From: an uncultured Lachnospiraceae bacterium
Lineage (GTDB): Bacteria > Bacillota > Clostridia > Lachnospirales > Lachnospiraceae
Assembly (NCBI GenBank): GCA_947177515.1
Contig: CAMWUU010000243.1
Location: 1-5,730 of the forward strand
Length of the DNA: 5,730 nt
Direction: 5' to 3'
In this document: positions 1-5,648 of the stretch, piece by piece
Position numbering within the stretch: position 1 is the stretch's first letter
Layout: the number at the start of each line of letters is the position of its first letter
Notes under the pieces: generated by a model
Databases searched by the model: none
What the model saw: the letters and a program-made list of their open reading frames with translations, nothing else
Told to the model about the DNA's origin: nothing
Position numbers and translations under genes: made by a program

Positions 1-795
1 TGGGAGGAGGGCGTGACAGGGACAAAAGGGGAAGGGATGGGAAGCATGCAGGAGGAGGGCGTAGCAGGGGCAAAAGGGGAAGGGATGGGAAGGGCAGTAA
101 AGGAAAGTGAAACATTACATACTAAAAGTGCAAAAATACAGGCTCAGTCAATGCAATGGGAGTCGGAAGCAGGGCGGGGAAAACATGACCATTTTTCAGA
201 AAATTCTTCTGTGGCAGCAAATAATCGGATGGAAGCAAAAGTGCAGGAAACATCCTTAAAGGAAGCCGTTTCCCAACAGGTAACTGCATCAGGACAGACA
301 AAACATGAAACAGGGATTTTGGCGCAATCATTACCAAAGCCCAAAGCTGGTACCCTGCCGCCCGGGAAGCTGGAATCACGCCTGTTTTCCTGTCTGCCTG
401 CCATGTATCCGTTCGAACATCAGGAATTTGAGCGCAGCGTGCGCATGGAACCGCAGGATATTGGACTTTTGCCCCGCGGGATGTGGAAATATGCGGGAAA
501 CAGTTTTTTGCTGCATTCCTACTATGCTTACCATCATATTCTTTTTGTCAGGAAGGTGCGCATGGAACAGAGAAACTGTTACCTGATGCTGCCGGGTGTC
601 TATAACCCAAAGGAGCAGCATATGGCGCAGTTATTCGGGTTCTCACGTTTCTGTCCGGTTCGCAAGAAGGCATTGCAGCAGGGGGATTTCGGATATTGGT
701 ACATGGAAGTGGAATTTCCGCTTTCCACAGAAAATTCTCCGCTTCCAGAAAAAGTTCCGCAGGAATTTCCTATGGAAACGGAGAAAATGGAATAG
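1..795 (+). CDS. DUF6128-like C-terminal domain protein, 5' end outside window
   Basis: The frame is open from the first base of the window and ends at TAG 793-795, so this is the C-terminal 264 residues of a longer protein; the GTG at 13 is only a codon in the frame and has no convincing ribosome binding site. Visible layout: two 16-residue Gly/Glu/Lys-rich repeats (residues 2-33), then about 95 residues of polar, low-complexity sequence without predicted membrane segments, then a compact aromatic-rich domain from about residue 133 to 250. That domain contains NSFLLHSYYAYHH, LMLPGVYNPKEQHMAQLFGF and GDFGYWYMEVEF, which I recognise as resembling the DUF6128 family of Lachnospiraceae and relatives. 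The function of that family is unknown to me. The phrase VRME occurs twice, encoded by an identical 13-bp stretch at 439-451 and 556-568. The domain assignment is from memory of the family pattern; reality of the coding frame is near certain, the name less so. Confidence 0.8.
   Translation, partial: WEEGVTGTKGEGMGSMQEEGVAGAKGEGMGRAVKESETLHTKSAKIQAQSMQWESEAGRGKHDHFSENSSVAANNRMEAKVQETSLKEAVSQQVTASGQTKHETGILAQSLPKPKAGTLPPGKLESRLFSCLPAMYPFEHQEFERSVRMEPQDIGLLPRGMWKYAGNSFLLHSYYAYHHILFVRKVRMEQRNCYLMLPGVYNPKEQHMAQLFGFSRFCPVRKKALQQGDFGYWYMEVEFPLSTENSPLPEKVPQEFPMETEKME
4..99 (+). repeat. 48-bp tandem repeat, two visible copies
   Basis: Two adjacent 48-bp units (4-51 and 52-99) agree at 38 of their first 41 positions; the last 7 differ. 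They encode EEGVTGTKGEGMGSMQ and EEGVAGAKGEGMGRAV in the DUF6128-like gene. The array may continue upstream of the window. Each unit carries four runs of three or more G's separated by loops of 2-6 nt (19-41 and 67-89) on the coding strand, which fits the usual G-quadruplex pattern. Confidence 0.9.
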
Positions 796-798
796 GGT

Positions 799-1551
799 TT
801 ATCTGCCATATGGGCTGTCAAATTCCGCTTCCGCTTTTTTGACAGCATCCGCCAGCGTCATCCCAGTAAAATAAGGTGCATTCAGATAGCGTCCCGATTT
901 CCCATCCTCGACAAACGCACCTACGACAATGCCCGGGAATGCGCTTTCCGGGGCATTCGGTGCATACGGGCCGCCGAGATCCGTGCGGCACCAGCCCGGG
1001 TCAGTCAGATTGATTAGGACATTTGTACCCTCCAAGGTGGAGCCAAGATCGATGGTAATTTTGTCTAAAGCAGCTTTGCTTGCACTGTAGCCTGCCTGCT
1101 GGGGTTCAAGCCGGATGCCGCTGGTGGTGTTGATAATCCGTCCGAAACCGTTTTCGACCATGCGGGGTATGAAATGGTAACAGATCATGGTGGGAGTAAT
1201 GCAGTTAACCTGGAAGCTTTCCGTAAAATCCGATACGGGTGTTTTTAGATAGTCGTTGCGGTACGCGACCTGAAGCCCCGCATTATTCATTACAATATCC
1301 ACATCTACAGAAAGAGCATCAATTTCTGCGAGCATCCGCTCCACCTCGGCGGGGTCGGAAAGTTCAGCCTCTACTGCATGAACTGTAACCCCCATCGCCG
1401 TTGCTTCTTCCATAATTTTTTTCGTATGTTCCAGTTTGCGGCTGTGGAGGATGAGATTGCATCCCTCCCCAGCCATAAATTTTGCAGCAAGATAGCCGAT
1501 TCCTCTGCTGGCACCTGTGATAAGTGCCCATCTTCCTTTTACATCAACCAT
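799..1551 (-). CDS. SDR family NAD(P)-dependent oxidoreductase
   Basis: A complete classical short-chain dehydrogenase/reductase of 250 residues, the usual length for the family. Seen in the sequence: nucleotide-binding loop TGASRGIG (residues 12-19), NNAG (89-92), the structural Asn (N116), catalytic Ser (S144 in NTTSG), YSASK with Tyr155 and Lys159, and the DPGWCRTD loop (184-191) after the active site. R16 and the S37-R38 pair at the end of the second beta strand favour NADP(H) over NAD(H); this is inference from family rules. The substrate cannot be read from the sequence. The ATG is well supported by AAGGAGG (1559-1565) with a 7-nt spacer. It is the last gene of the leftward cluster, 56 nt after the GNAT gene, and its stop is 3 nt from that of the convergent DUF6128-like gene. 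No signal peptide; a cytosolic enzyme. No inactivating lesion is visible. Confidence 0.93.
   Translation of the reverse strand: MVDVKGRWALITGASRGIGYLAAKFMAGEGCNLILHSRKLEHTKKIMEEATAMGVTVHAVEAELSDPAEVERMLAEIDALSVDVDIVMNNAGLQVAYRNDYLKTPVSDFTESFQVNCITPTMICYHFIPRMVENGFGRIINTTSGIRLEPQQAGYSASKAALDKITIDLGSTLEGTNVLINLTDPGWCRTDLGGPYAPNAPESAFPGIVVGAFVEDGKSGRYLNAPYFTGMTLADAVKKAEAEFDSPYGR
814..846. repeat. 9-bp perfect inverted repeat at the convergent gene ends
   Basis: GCTGTCAAA at 814-822 and TTTGACAGC at 838-846 are perfect complements around a 15-nt loop that itself holds TTCCGC twice. It lies 18 nt after the stop of the + strand gene, inside the last codons of the SDR gene. No T-run follows it on either strand, so it is not a textbook intrinsic terminator, though it could stall or protect the 3' end of the + strand transcript. 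The pairing is certain; a function is not. Confidence 0.45.
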
Positions 1552-1558
1552 TCGATTT

Positions 1559-1565
1559 CCTCCTT
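1559..1565 (-). promoter_or_regulatory. Ribosome binding site of the SDR gene
   Basis: Reads AAGGAGG on the minus strand, 7 nt before the ATG at 1551. It is close to a perfect anti-16S match and fixes the start. Confidence 0.85.
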
Positions 1566-1573
1566 GTCTTTGA

Positions 1574-1587
1574 ATAAAATATTTTAT
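1574..1587. repeat. 14-bp perfect AT palindrome between GNAT and SDR genes
   Basis: ATAAAATATTTTAT is a perfect palindrome in the middle of the 56-nt gap between the GNAT stop and the SDR start. It could be an operator or part of a -10 region for the SDR gene, but no good -35 box is seen at the right distance upstream. AT-only palindromes also arise by chance. Confidence 0.35.
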
Positions 1588-1607
1588 GCTGCCTGTAGAA
1601 ATCGGGG

Positions 1608-2183
1608 TTAATCCCTTGTATCCGAGGATTGTGGAAAAACATCCTGCGAAAGCAGCGAGTAGCGCAGATGGTCACGGTAGCGCCCGCCAAGATAAGCATA
1701 GCCGCGCGCAGTTCCCTCTGCCTGAAAACCAAGTCGTTTAACCAGGCGCAGGGAAGGGGCGTTCTCTGGCAGGATATTGGCCTCCATCCGGTGCAGGTGG
1801 TAAAAAAAGAAAACTTTTGGGATCAAAAACTGCAATGCTTCCGTCATAAAGCCCTGCCCCGTATAATCAAAATCAAGCCGGTATCCTAGGCGGCAGCAGG
1901 ATTCGGGGGAATATCCCGGCAGTGAAAAGCCTGCGGTTCCGATCACCTGCGGTTCCCCCGTCCTAAAAAGAAAGTAGCGGACAGCCTGGGAGCGCAGGTG
2001 CTGGACGGATTCTGCTGCGAGAACCTGTCTTTGGTATTCCTCGGTATAGTACCCGGGGGGATGGCTGGATTCCCAGGGCGAAAAATGTTCTTTGTTTTTA
2101 CGGAAGAATTCTGTGGTAAGTCCCGCAGCATCCTCGTGTAGGATTTTCAGTGTCAGACGGTCGGTTTGGTAGGTGTAGAGCAT
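1608..2183 (-). CDS. GNAT family N-acetyltransferase, RimJ/RimL type
   Basis: A 191-residue protein of the GNAT fold, close to the size of RimJ/RimL ribosomal-protein acetyltransferases and related enzymes, which transfer acetyl from acetyl-CoA to an amine. Seen: the N-terminal strand TDRLTLKIL (residues 7-15); RLGYRLDFDYTGQGFMTEAL (about 98-117), with Y107-F112 in the position of the acetyl-CoA pyrophosphate loop; then LHRMEANILPENAPSLRLVKRLGF (130-153) and a C-terminal RDHLRYSLL strand, all typical of this branch. The true acceptor is unknown; many family members acetylate small molecules or antibiotics instead of ribosomal proteins. The frame is open back to an ATG at 2258, but that start lies inside nrdG and lacks a binding site. 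ATG 2183 has AAAGGA 7 nt upstream, whereas ATG 2189 has it only 1 nt away, so 2183 is chosen. The gap to the upstream nrdG stop is 13 nt, so translational coupling is likely. Confidence 0.9.
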   Translation of the reverse strand: MLYTYQTDRLTLKILHEDAAGLTTEFFRKNKEHFSPWESSHPPGYYTEEYQRQVLAAESVQHLRSQAVRYFLFRTGEPQVIGTAGFSLPGYSPESCCRLGYRLDFDYTGQGFMTEALQFLIPKVFFFYHLHRMEANILPENAPSLRLVKRLGFQAEGTARGYAYLGGRYRDHLRYSLLSQDVFPQSSDTRD

Positions 2184-2190
2184 TACCATA

Positions 2191-2196
2191 TCCTTT
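2191..2196 (-). promoter_or_regulatory. Ribosome binding site deciding the GNAT start
   Basis: AAAGGA on the minus strand begins directly after the nrdG stop codon. It is 7 nt from ATG 2183 but only 1 nt from the competing ATG at 2189, so it selects 2183. Ribosomes finishing nrdG would unload on top of it. Confidence 0.65.
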
Positions 2197-2910
2197 CTAA
2201 TCGATTCCGCGCAGCCCGACCGTATTAAAATACGGTGCAAGCAGTGCAAGAAAGGCATTAAGTTCCCCCTTGGTAAAGGTGGAGAGTTCTTTTTTTGTTT
2301 CCTGGAAATTTAAAATAAGGTCTTCCCCCGGATAAAAGGCCTGCAGGTAGTAGGCACGCGCGCCGTGCAGCCATCCGCCGATTGCAGAAAATATTCCTGC
2401 ATCATGCAGCCCGCGCACGGTGGTAGTGCGGAACTCATAAGGGATATCCGCATCCATCAGGAAAGAGGCACTCTCCTGTACGGTATCCGTACAAAAATCC
2501 GGGATGCCCACTGCGGCGGCGTAGTGGGGCAGTGAGGATTTGATATCCATTGCAATGTAATCAAGAAGTCCTTCTGCTACAGCTTCCCGCAATAGGGAAG
2601 GGTTTGTACCATTTGTATCTAGTTTGATCCGGTAGCCAAGCGATTTTATTTTTTCTAGGAAGGAAAGGAGGTCGGGCGCAAGGGTCGGTTCCCCACCAGT
2701 TACACAGACCCCTTCAAGCAGCCCGCGCCGTTTCCTAAGAAAATCAAAAAATTCCTCGGCGGGTAATTCTGTTTGTGTTTCAGGAAATAGTACAAGCGGG
2801 GCATTATGGCAGAACGGGCAGCGCATGTTGCAGTGTCCAGTAAATACGGTGCAGCCCATAAAACCAGGATAATCTAAAAGAGTTAGTTTGTTCAGTCCAT
2901 GGATTGTCAT
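2197..2910 (-). CDS. nrdG: Anaerobic ribonucleotide reductase activating protein-like radical SAM enzyme
   Basis: A 237-residue radical SAM protein of the longer NrdG-like (NrdG2) type; the E. coli type is nearer 155 residues. Seen: GLNKLTLLDYPG (residues 5-16), the 4Fe-4S ligand motif CNMRCPFC with Cys27, Cys31 and Cys34 (CxxxCxxC, aromatic residue before the last Cys), the SAM-binding TGGEPT (71-76), KLDTNG (96-101), MDIK (121-124) and RTTTV (161-165). By family knowledge it cleaves S-adenosylmethionine to place a glycyl radical on the class III reductase NrdD, giving dNTPs without oxygen. The partner nrdD is not beside it: the upstream neighbour is the lyase-TadA fusion and the downstream one an acetyltransferase. 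The possibility that it activates another glycyl-radical enzyme therefore stays open. The ATG has a G-rich binding site (AGGGGGA, 2915-2921) 4 nt upstream. Cytosolic and oxygen-sensitive, which points to an anaerobe. Confidence 0.9.
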   Translation of the reverse strand: MTIHGLNKLTLLDYPGFMGCTVFTGHCNMRCPFCHNAPLVLFPETQTELPAEEFFDFLRKRRGLLEGVCVTGGEPTLAPDLLSFLEKIKSLGYRIKLDTNGTNPSLLREAVAEGLLDYIAMDIKSSLPHYAAAVGIPDFCTDTVQESASFLMDADIPYEFRTTTVRGLHDAGIFSAIGGWLHGARAYYLQAFYPGEDLILNFQETKKELSTFTKGELNAFLALLAPYFNTVGLRGID

Positions 2911-2914
2911 ATTG

Positions 2915-2921
2915 TCCCCCT
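2915..2921 (-). promoter_or_regulatory. Ribosome binding site of the nrdG-like gene
   Basis: AGGGGGA on the minus strand, 4 nt before ATG 2910. It is an adequate though somewhat close site and the only plausible one for this start. Confidence 0.55.
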
Positions 2922-2974
2922 GATAGTACTCAGATTTGTATACAGTTCTATAGAATTGGAAAAAATTGGAATCC

Positions 2975-2996
2975 TTATTATCACAGTTAACAATAA
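2975..2996 (-). terminator. Weak AT-rich hairpin after the lyase-TadA gene
   Basis: On the minus strand TTATTGTTA, loop ACTG, TGATAATAA can form a 9-pair stem with two G-U pairs, starting 4 nt after the fusion-gene stop. A T6 run follows only about 9 nt later. It has almost no GC pairs, so it is at best a leaky terminator or 3'-end stabiliser, and read-through into nrdG is likely. The rest of the 90-nt gap is AT-rich and includes the short palindrome TTCTATAGAA (2946-2955). I see no convincing promoter there. Confidence 0.25.
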
Positions 2997-3000
2997 TTTT

Positions 3001-3531
3001 TTAAGATTCCCCCTCTTCCCTGAGTTCTTTAAAAAAATCTCTTAAAAGCGCGGAACATTCCTTCCGGCAAACACCGGTGGTAATTTTTGACTGGTGGTTA
3101 AACCCTGTGTTTTGTAAAATGTTTAAGACGGAACCTGCGCAGCCGGCCTTTGGGTTCATCGCGCCAATTACAACGTGTGGGATGCGCGCCTGGACGATTG
3201 CGCCGGCGCACATGGGACATGGTTCTAAGGTAACGTAGAGTGTGCAGTCCTCCAGCCTAAAATCCCGGCATTTTTTTGCGGCTTTCTCAATGGCAAGGAT
3301 CTCCGCATGGGCGAGGACGGATGCATCCTGATTGCGCCGGTTATAAGCGCGTGCAATAATTTCCTCCCCATGGGTGATCACGCAGCCGATTGGGACATCA
3401 CCTGCCATAACAGCCAAATTTGCCTGTTTTATGGCTTCCTCCATAAAATAGAGATCGGCAGGGGAAGCAAAAGGCTTGTAAATGGCAGAAGGAATATGGA
3501 TGGATGCCCCTGTTTTATTTTCCTTGGACAT
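3001..3531 (-). other. tadA: TadA module and possible internal start at ATG 3531
   Basis: An in-frame ATG at 3529-3531 (MSKENK) would yield a free TadA of 176 residues, a normal size for the family. The 35 nt in front of it hold no usable ribosome binding site; a GGGG run is 17 nt away. Independent initiation therefore looks weak, and translation as part of the fusion is the simpler reading. The later in-frame Met at the start of the TadA core (ATG 3444) also lacks a binding site. Confidence 0.45.
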
Positions 3532-5451
3532 GCTATTTTTAGGTGGTTCCCCGATTACTGTATAATTTAATTTTTTTTTCTTTTCCGGCTCGGCCTTTTC
3601 TTTGTCGCGTTCAATAATGGTGACGGCGGTGTAACGGTTTGCCGGAATTTTGATTTCTCCGCGCAGGCGGTAAACACAATGTCCCCAGACAGGGGAAAGT
3701 TTTTCGTCCTCGCCGAATTCCACAGTTTCAACCGACCAATTTCCCCTAGGAAGTTTGATCAGGCACCCATTTACCCGGGCACGGCAGATTTTTAATTCCG
3801 GTTTTTTGGCAAGCATGTAGTTCAGTGTTATATGATTTGCCCCATCCCCAAAAGAAGATTTGGCAAAAGAGAACTCCGAAGTCAGCTTTACAAATTTTTC
3901 ACCCACATTTACAGCCCTGCTAAATCGAAGCAGACCGGACTCAGGGGGGTAGGCATTATGACAGATGCAAAGAAACGAATCTTCCATAAAGGTTGTCGAC
4001 TCGGCGGCGAATTCTTTTCCGTCCTTTTGCATATAACCATTGATTTCCGGAAGGTTATGATACGAGGATTGCATTGTCCATATGGAATAACGGCGGTCGG
4101 AGAAAGTTTCTTTCGTATATGCGCCGACTCCTGCGTCAATCAGGATCGGCTTGCCATCTGCATAGACAATAACATTGCCGCAATCGTTGTGATTGTGGTT
4201 CTCGCCATTGTGTCCGCCCTTTGCGGCAGCCAGGAAGTGCTCCCGACGGAAAATCCCAGCGCTTAATGATTCAAACAGGTCATACTGCCTGTGAGTGAAT
4301 TTCCCATCGCAGGTTTCAAGGGGGGCGGAGGCGATCCCAGCATTTAAGAGGGCGCGGAAATCCATATTGTCCTTTAGTGTCGGATCCGGGGCTTCTTCCA
4401 TTGCCTCATGGAAGAGGAATGCGCCAAAATGCGCTAGTTCCGGAAGGTTTGCGGCCTTTCCCATTAAAAAGATCATCGAGGCGTTAGGAGTAATACGCGC
4501 GGCGCAATCCGCGAAATTCATGTAATAGCTGCCGGTCATATGTACTTTATAAATAAAGGAGTACATATTGCATAATTTTGAAATTGGGAATAAATTCCAT
4601 ATCCCACACTCAAAAAAATGTCCGACCGAATGTTCCCAATACTGTGCACCTTCGTCACAGCCGCCGTCGTCCGGGTAATCCTCAAAATAATTTTGCAGTG
4701 AGGAAAGGCAGCTTTGCGCGATTTCTGTTTGCTGTGCCAGGCTCTTTGGCGGGAGGAAGCAAGCCAGGGACTGTGTCTGCCAAAACGCGGGTGCGGCAGG
4801 GTTTATTTGTGGGATTTTTCTGGATTCTGTTTGCTGCGTTTTCCCATCAGATTCTCCATCCACAAGGATATCATTGCACCAGGGCAGGGCATTTGGCAGT
4901 ACGGCGCGCACGCATTCCAATACTCCGTGGATGCACCATGGTGTCCAGTTAGATGGTACTTTGCGGCGGTTTTCGCCAAGGTCGCGCCACCAGTAGTCAT
5001 GTTTTAGGAAGGGTTTTAATATACGGGCATCAATAGTTTCCCAGATGCGTTTCTGTAATGCTTCCCCTAGCGGCAGGCGTGCGGAAATCATTGCGAGTGC
5101 TGCTGCGGTCTGGGAGGAAAACAGATCGATATTGCTTTCCTCCCGAACTGGTAATATTCCGCCGGAATGTGCTGGGAGCACCCAGGTTGGCTCCTTTAAC
5201 GTGCAGTCAATCAGGCGGTTGATTTCTGGAAGGAAACGTCCTTTTCCCTCGCAAAGTTCGCCGAGTGCTAAGCGGTTTAATAGCCTGCGGCGGCGAAAAT
5301 TGACCGCTTCGTAGTGGACGCGGTTGCCATTTCGCGCAAATTCGGTATATAATTCCGTATTTAAATCCCCGGCATCCGCACCGATACAGGATTCTGCTTC
5401 ACGGATGGCCGCATTGTAAAAAGTACGGGAAATTGTGTTCTTTATGTTCAT
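3001..5451 (-). CDS. tadA: Heparinase II/III-like lyase fused to tRNA adenosine deaminase TadA
   Basis: One uninterrupted 816-residue frame carries two unrelated enzymes. Residues 1 to about 620 match heparinase II/III-family lyases: an alpha-helical N-terminal half with IDLFSSQT (about 108-115), PSNWTPW (166-172) and DDGGCDEGAQYWEHSVG (261-277, candidate catalytic Tyr271), then the beta-sandwich part with GENHNHND (416-423), LIDAGVGAY (437-445) and SSYHN (462-466). His421, Asp439 and His465 match the likely metal ligands of the family. Such enzymes cleave uronic-acid polysaccharides by beta-elimination; the substrate here is unknown. No signal peptide, so probably cytosolic and acting on imported oligosaccharides. 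After a Lys/Glu linker (about 615-630), residues 665-813 are a complete TadA: HAE (715-717) and PCPMC (744-748) hold the zinc ligands His715, Cys745, Cys748 and catalytic Glu717. TadA converts A34 to inosine in tRNA-Arg(ACG) and is normally a stand-alone protein of about 150-170 residues. ATG 5451 is preferred over ATG 5469 because AAAAGAGG lies 6 nt before it, while 5469 has no binding site. Confidence 0.88.
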   Translation of the reverse strand: MNIKNTISRTFYNAAIREAESCIGADAGDLNTELYTEFARNGNRVHYEAVNFRRRRLLNRLALGELCEGKGRFLPEINRLIDCTLKEPTWVLPAHSGGILPVREESNIDLFSSQTAAALAMISARLPLGEALQKRIWETIDARILKPFLKHDYWWRDLGENRRKVPSNWTPWCIHGVLECVRAVLPNALPWCNDILVDGESDGKTQQTESRKIPQINPAAPAFWQTQSLACFLPPKSLAQQTEIAQSCLSSLQNYFEDYPDDGGCDEGAQYWEHSVGHFFECGIWNLFPISKLCNMYSFIYKVHMTGSYYMNFADCAARITPNASMIFLMGKAANLPELAHFGAFLFHEAMEEAPDPTLKDNMDFRALLNAGIASAPLETCDGKFTHRQYDLFESLSAGIFRREHFLAAAKGGHNGENHNHNDCGNVIVYADGKPILIDAGVGAYTKETFSDRRYSIWTMQSSYHNLPEINGYMQKDGKEFAAESTTFMEDSFLCICHNAYPPESGLLRFSRAVNVGEKFVKLTSEFSFAKSSFGDGANHITLNYMLAKKPELKICRARVNGCLIKLPRGNWSVETVEFGEDEKLSPVWGHCVYRLRGEIKIPANRYTAVTIIERDKEKAEPEKKKKLNYTVIGEPPKNSMSKENKTGASIHIPSAIYKPFASPADLYFMEEAIKQANLAVMAGDVPIGCVITHGEEIIARAYNRRNQDASVLAHAEILAIEKAAKKCRDFRLEDCTLYVTLEPCPMCAGAIVQARIPHVVIGAMNPKAGCAGSVLNILQNTGFNHQSKITTGVCRKECSALLRDFFKELREEGES
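3571..3579 (-). repeat. A9 homopolymer in the lyase-TadA linker
   Basis: Nine consecutive A's on the coding (minus) strand encode the last three of the four lysines at residues 624-627, just between the two domains. With eight A's the frame would stop at TAA (3567-3569) after KKKN; with ten it would stop at TAA (3539-3541), 7 nt before the ATG of the TadA module. The run is long enough to be a site of replication or transcription slippage and of sequencing error. Confidence 0.85.
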
Positions 5452-5456
5452 GGGAT

Positions 5457-5465
5457 ACCTCTTTT
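5457..5465 (-). promoter_or_regulatory. Ribosome binding site deciding the lyase-TadA start
   Basis: AAAAGAGGT on the minus strand ends 5 nt before ATG 5451 (AGAGG core at 6 nt). It lies within the first codons of the alternative 5469 start, which itself is preceded only by an A-rich stretch without a GGAG-like core. Confidence 0.65.
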
Positions 5466-5506
5466 CCATAATCGTTTTTTAGTATTGAGAAGCTGTATGA
5501 TCAAGA

Positions 5507-5556
5507 CCCCCATCTAGCCATATAGCGGGTTACCCAGGAAATGGGGCGAAATGGCT
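5507..5556 (-). promoter_or_regulatory. Leader region with interleaved inverted repeats
   Basis: Inside the predicted 5' leader, ATGGGG (5541-5546) pairs with CCCCAT (5508-5513) and ATGGCT (5551-5556) pairs with AGCCAT (5516-5521). The two pairs interleave, so they would form a pseudoknot or two mutually exclusive stems. GGGTTACCC (5527-5535) sits between them. I do not recognise a known riboswitch class, and no T-run terminator follows. The pairings are visible; a regulatory role is inference. Confidence 0.3.
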
Positions 5557-5619
5557 GGATGTGAATTTTAGTCCACACCATATAATGGATTGGAGAAAAG
5601 GTGCCTTGATTTAAAATAA

Positions 5620-5648
5620 ATGATAGTATAGAAAAAAGGAAATGTCAA
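5620..5648 (-). promoter_or_regulatory. Sigma-A type promoter for the lyase-TadA cluster
   Basis: On the minus strand TTGACA (revcomp of 5643-5648, a perfect -35) is followed after exactly 17 nt by TATCAT (5620-5625, five of six matches to the -10 consensus). Transcription should begin near 5613, leaving a leader of about 160 nt before ATG 5451. It is the only strong promoter seen in the window and may serve all four leftward genes. Confidence 0.75.

Noticed and set aside
749..765. Terminator for the leftward cluster inside the DUF6128-like gene.
   Set aside because: TTCC-TGC-GGAA followed by CTTTTT on the minus strand has only a 4-bp stem, too weak to call.
2184..2258. N-terminal extension of the GNAT gene to ATG 2258.
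   Set aside because: It would overlap the end of the nrdG-like gene by more than 60 nt, adds residues unlike the family, and lacks a ribosome binding site. ATG 2183 has one at the right distance.
2975..2996. Rex-type redox operator before the nrdG-like gene.
   Set aside because: TTGTTAA fits one half of the Rex site, but the second half (GATAATA) does not match TTAACAA.
3832..4266. A 144-codon + strand open frame opposite the lyase half.
   Set aside because: It lies entirely antisense to well-matched lyase coding sequence, has no family resemblance, and has no ribosome binding site that I can support. The same holds for the + strand frames at 4578-4952 and 4714-5007.
5501..5581. A 26-codon upstream frame on the minus strand inside the leader, with three Trp codons.
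   Set aside because: There is no ribosome binding site before its ATG, and no terminator or anti-terminator pair that would fit a Trp attenuation leader.
5558..5586. Divergent + strand promoter with TATAAT at 5581-5586.
   Set aside because: The hexamer at 17 nt upstream (GATGTG) is not a -35 box, there is no TG extension, and no gene follows within the window.
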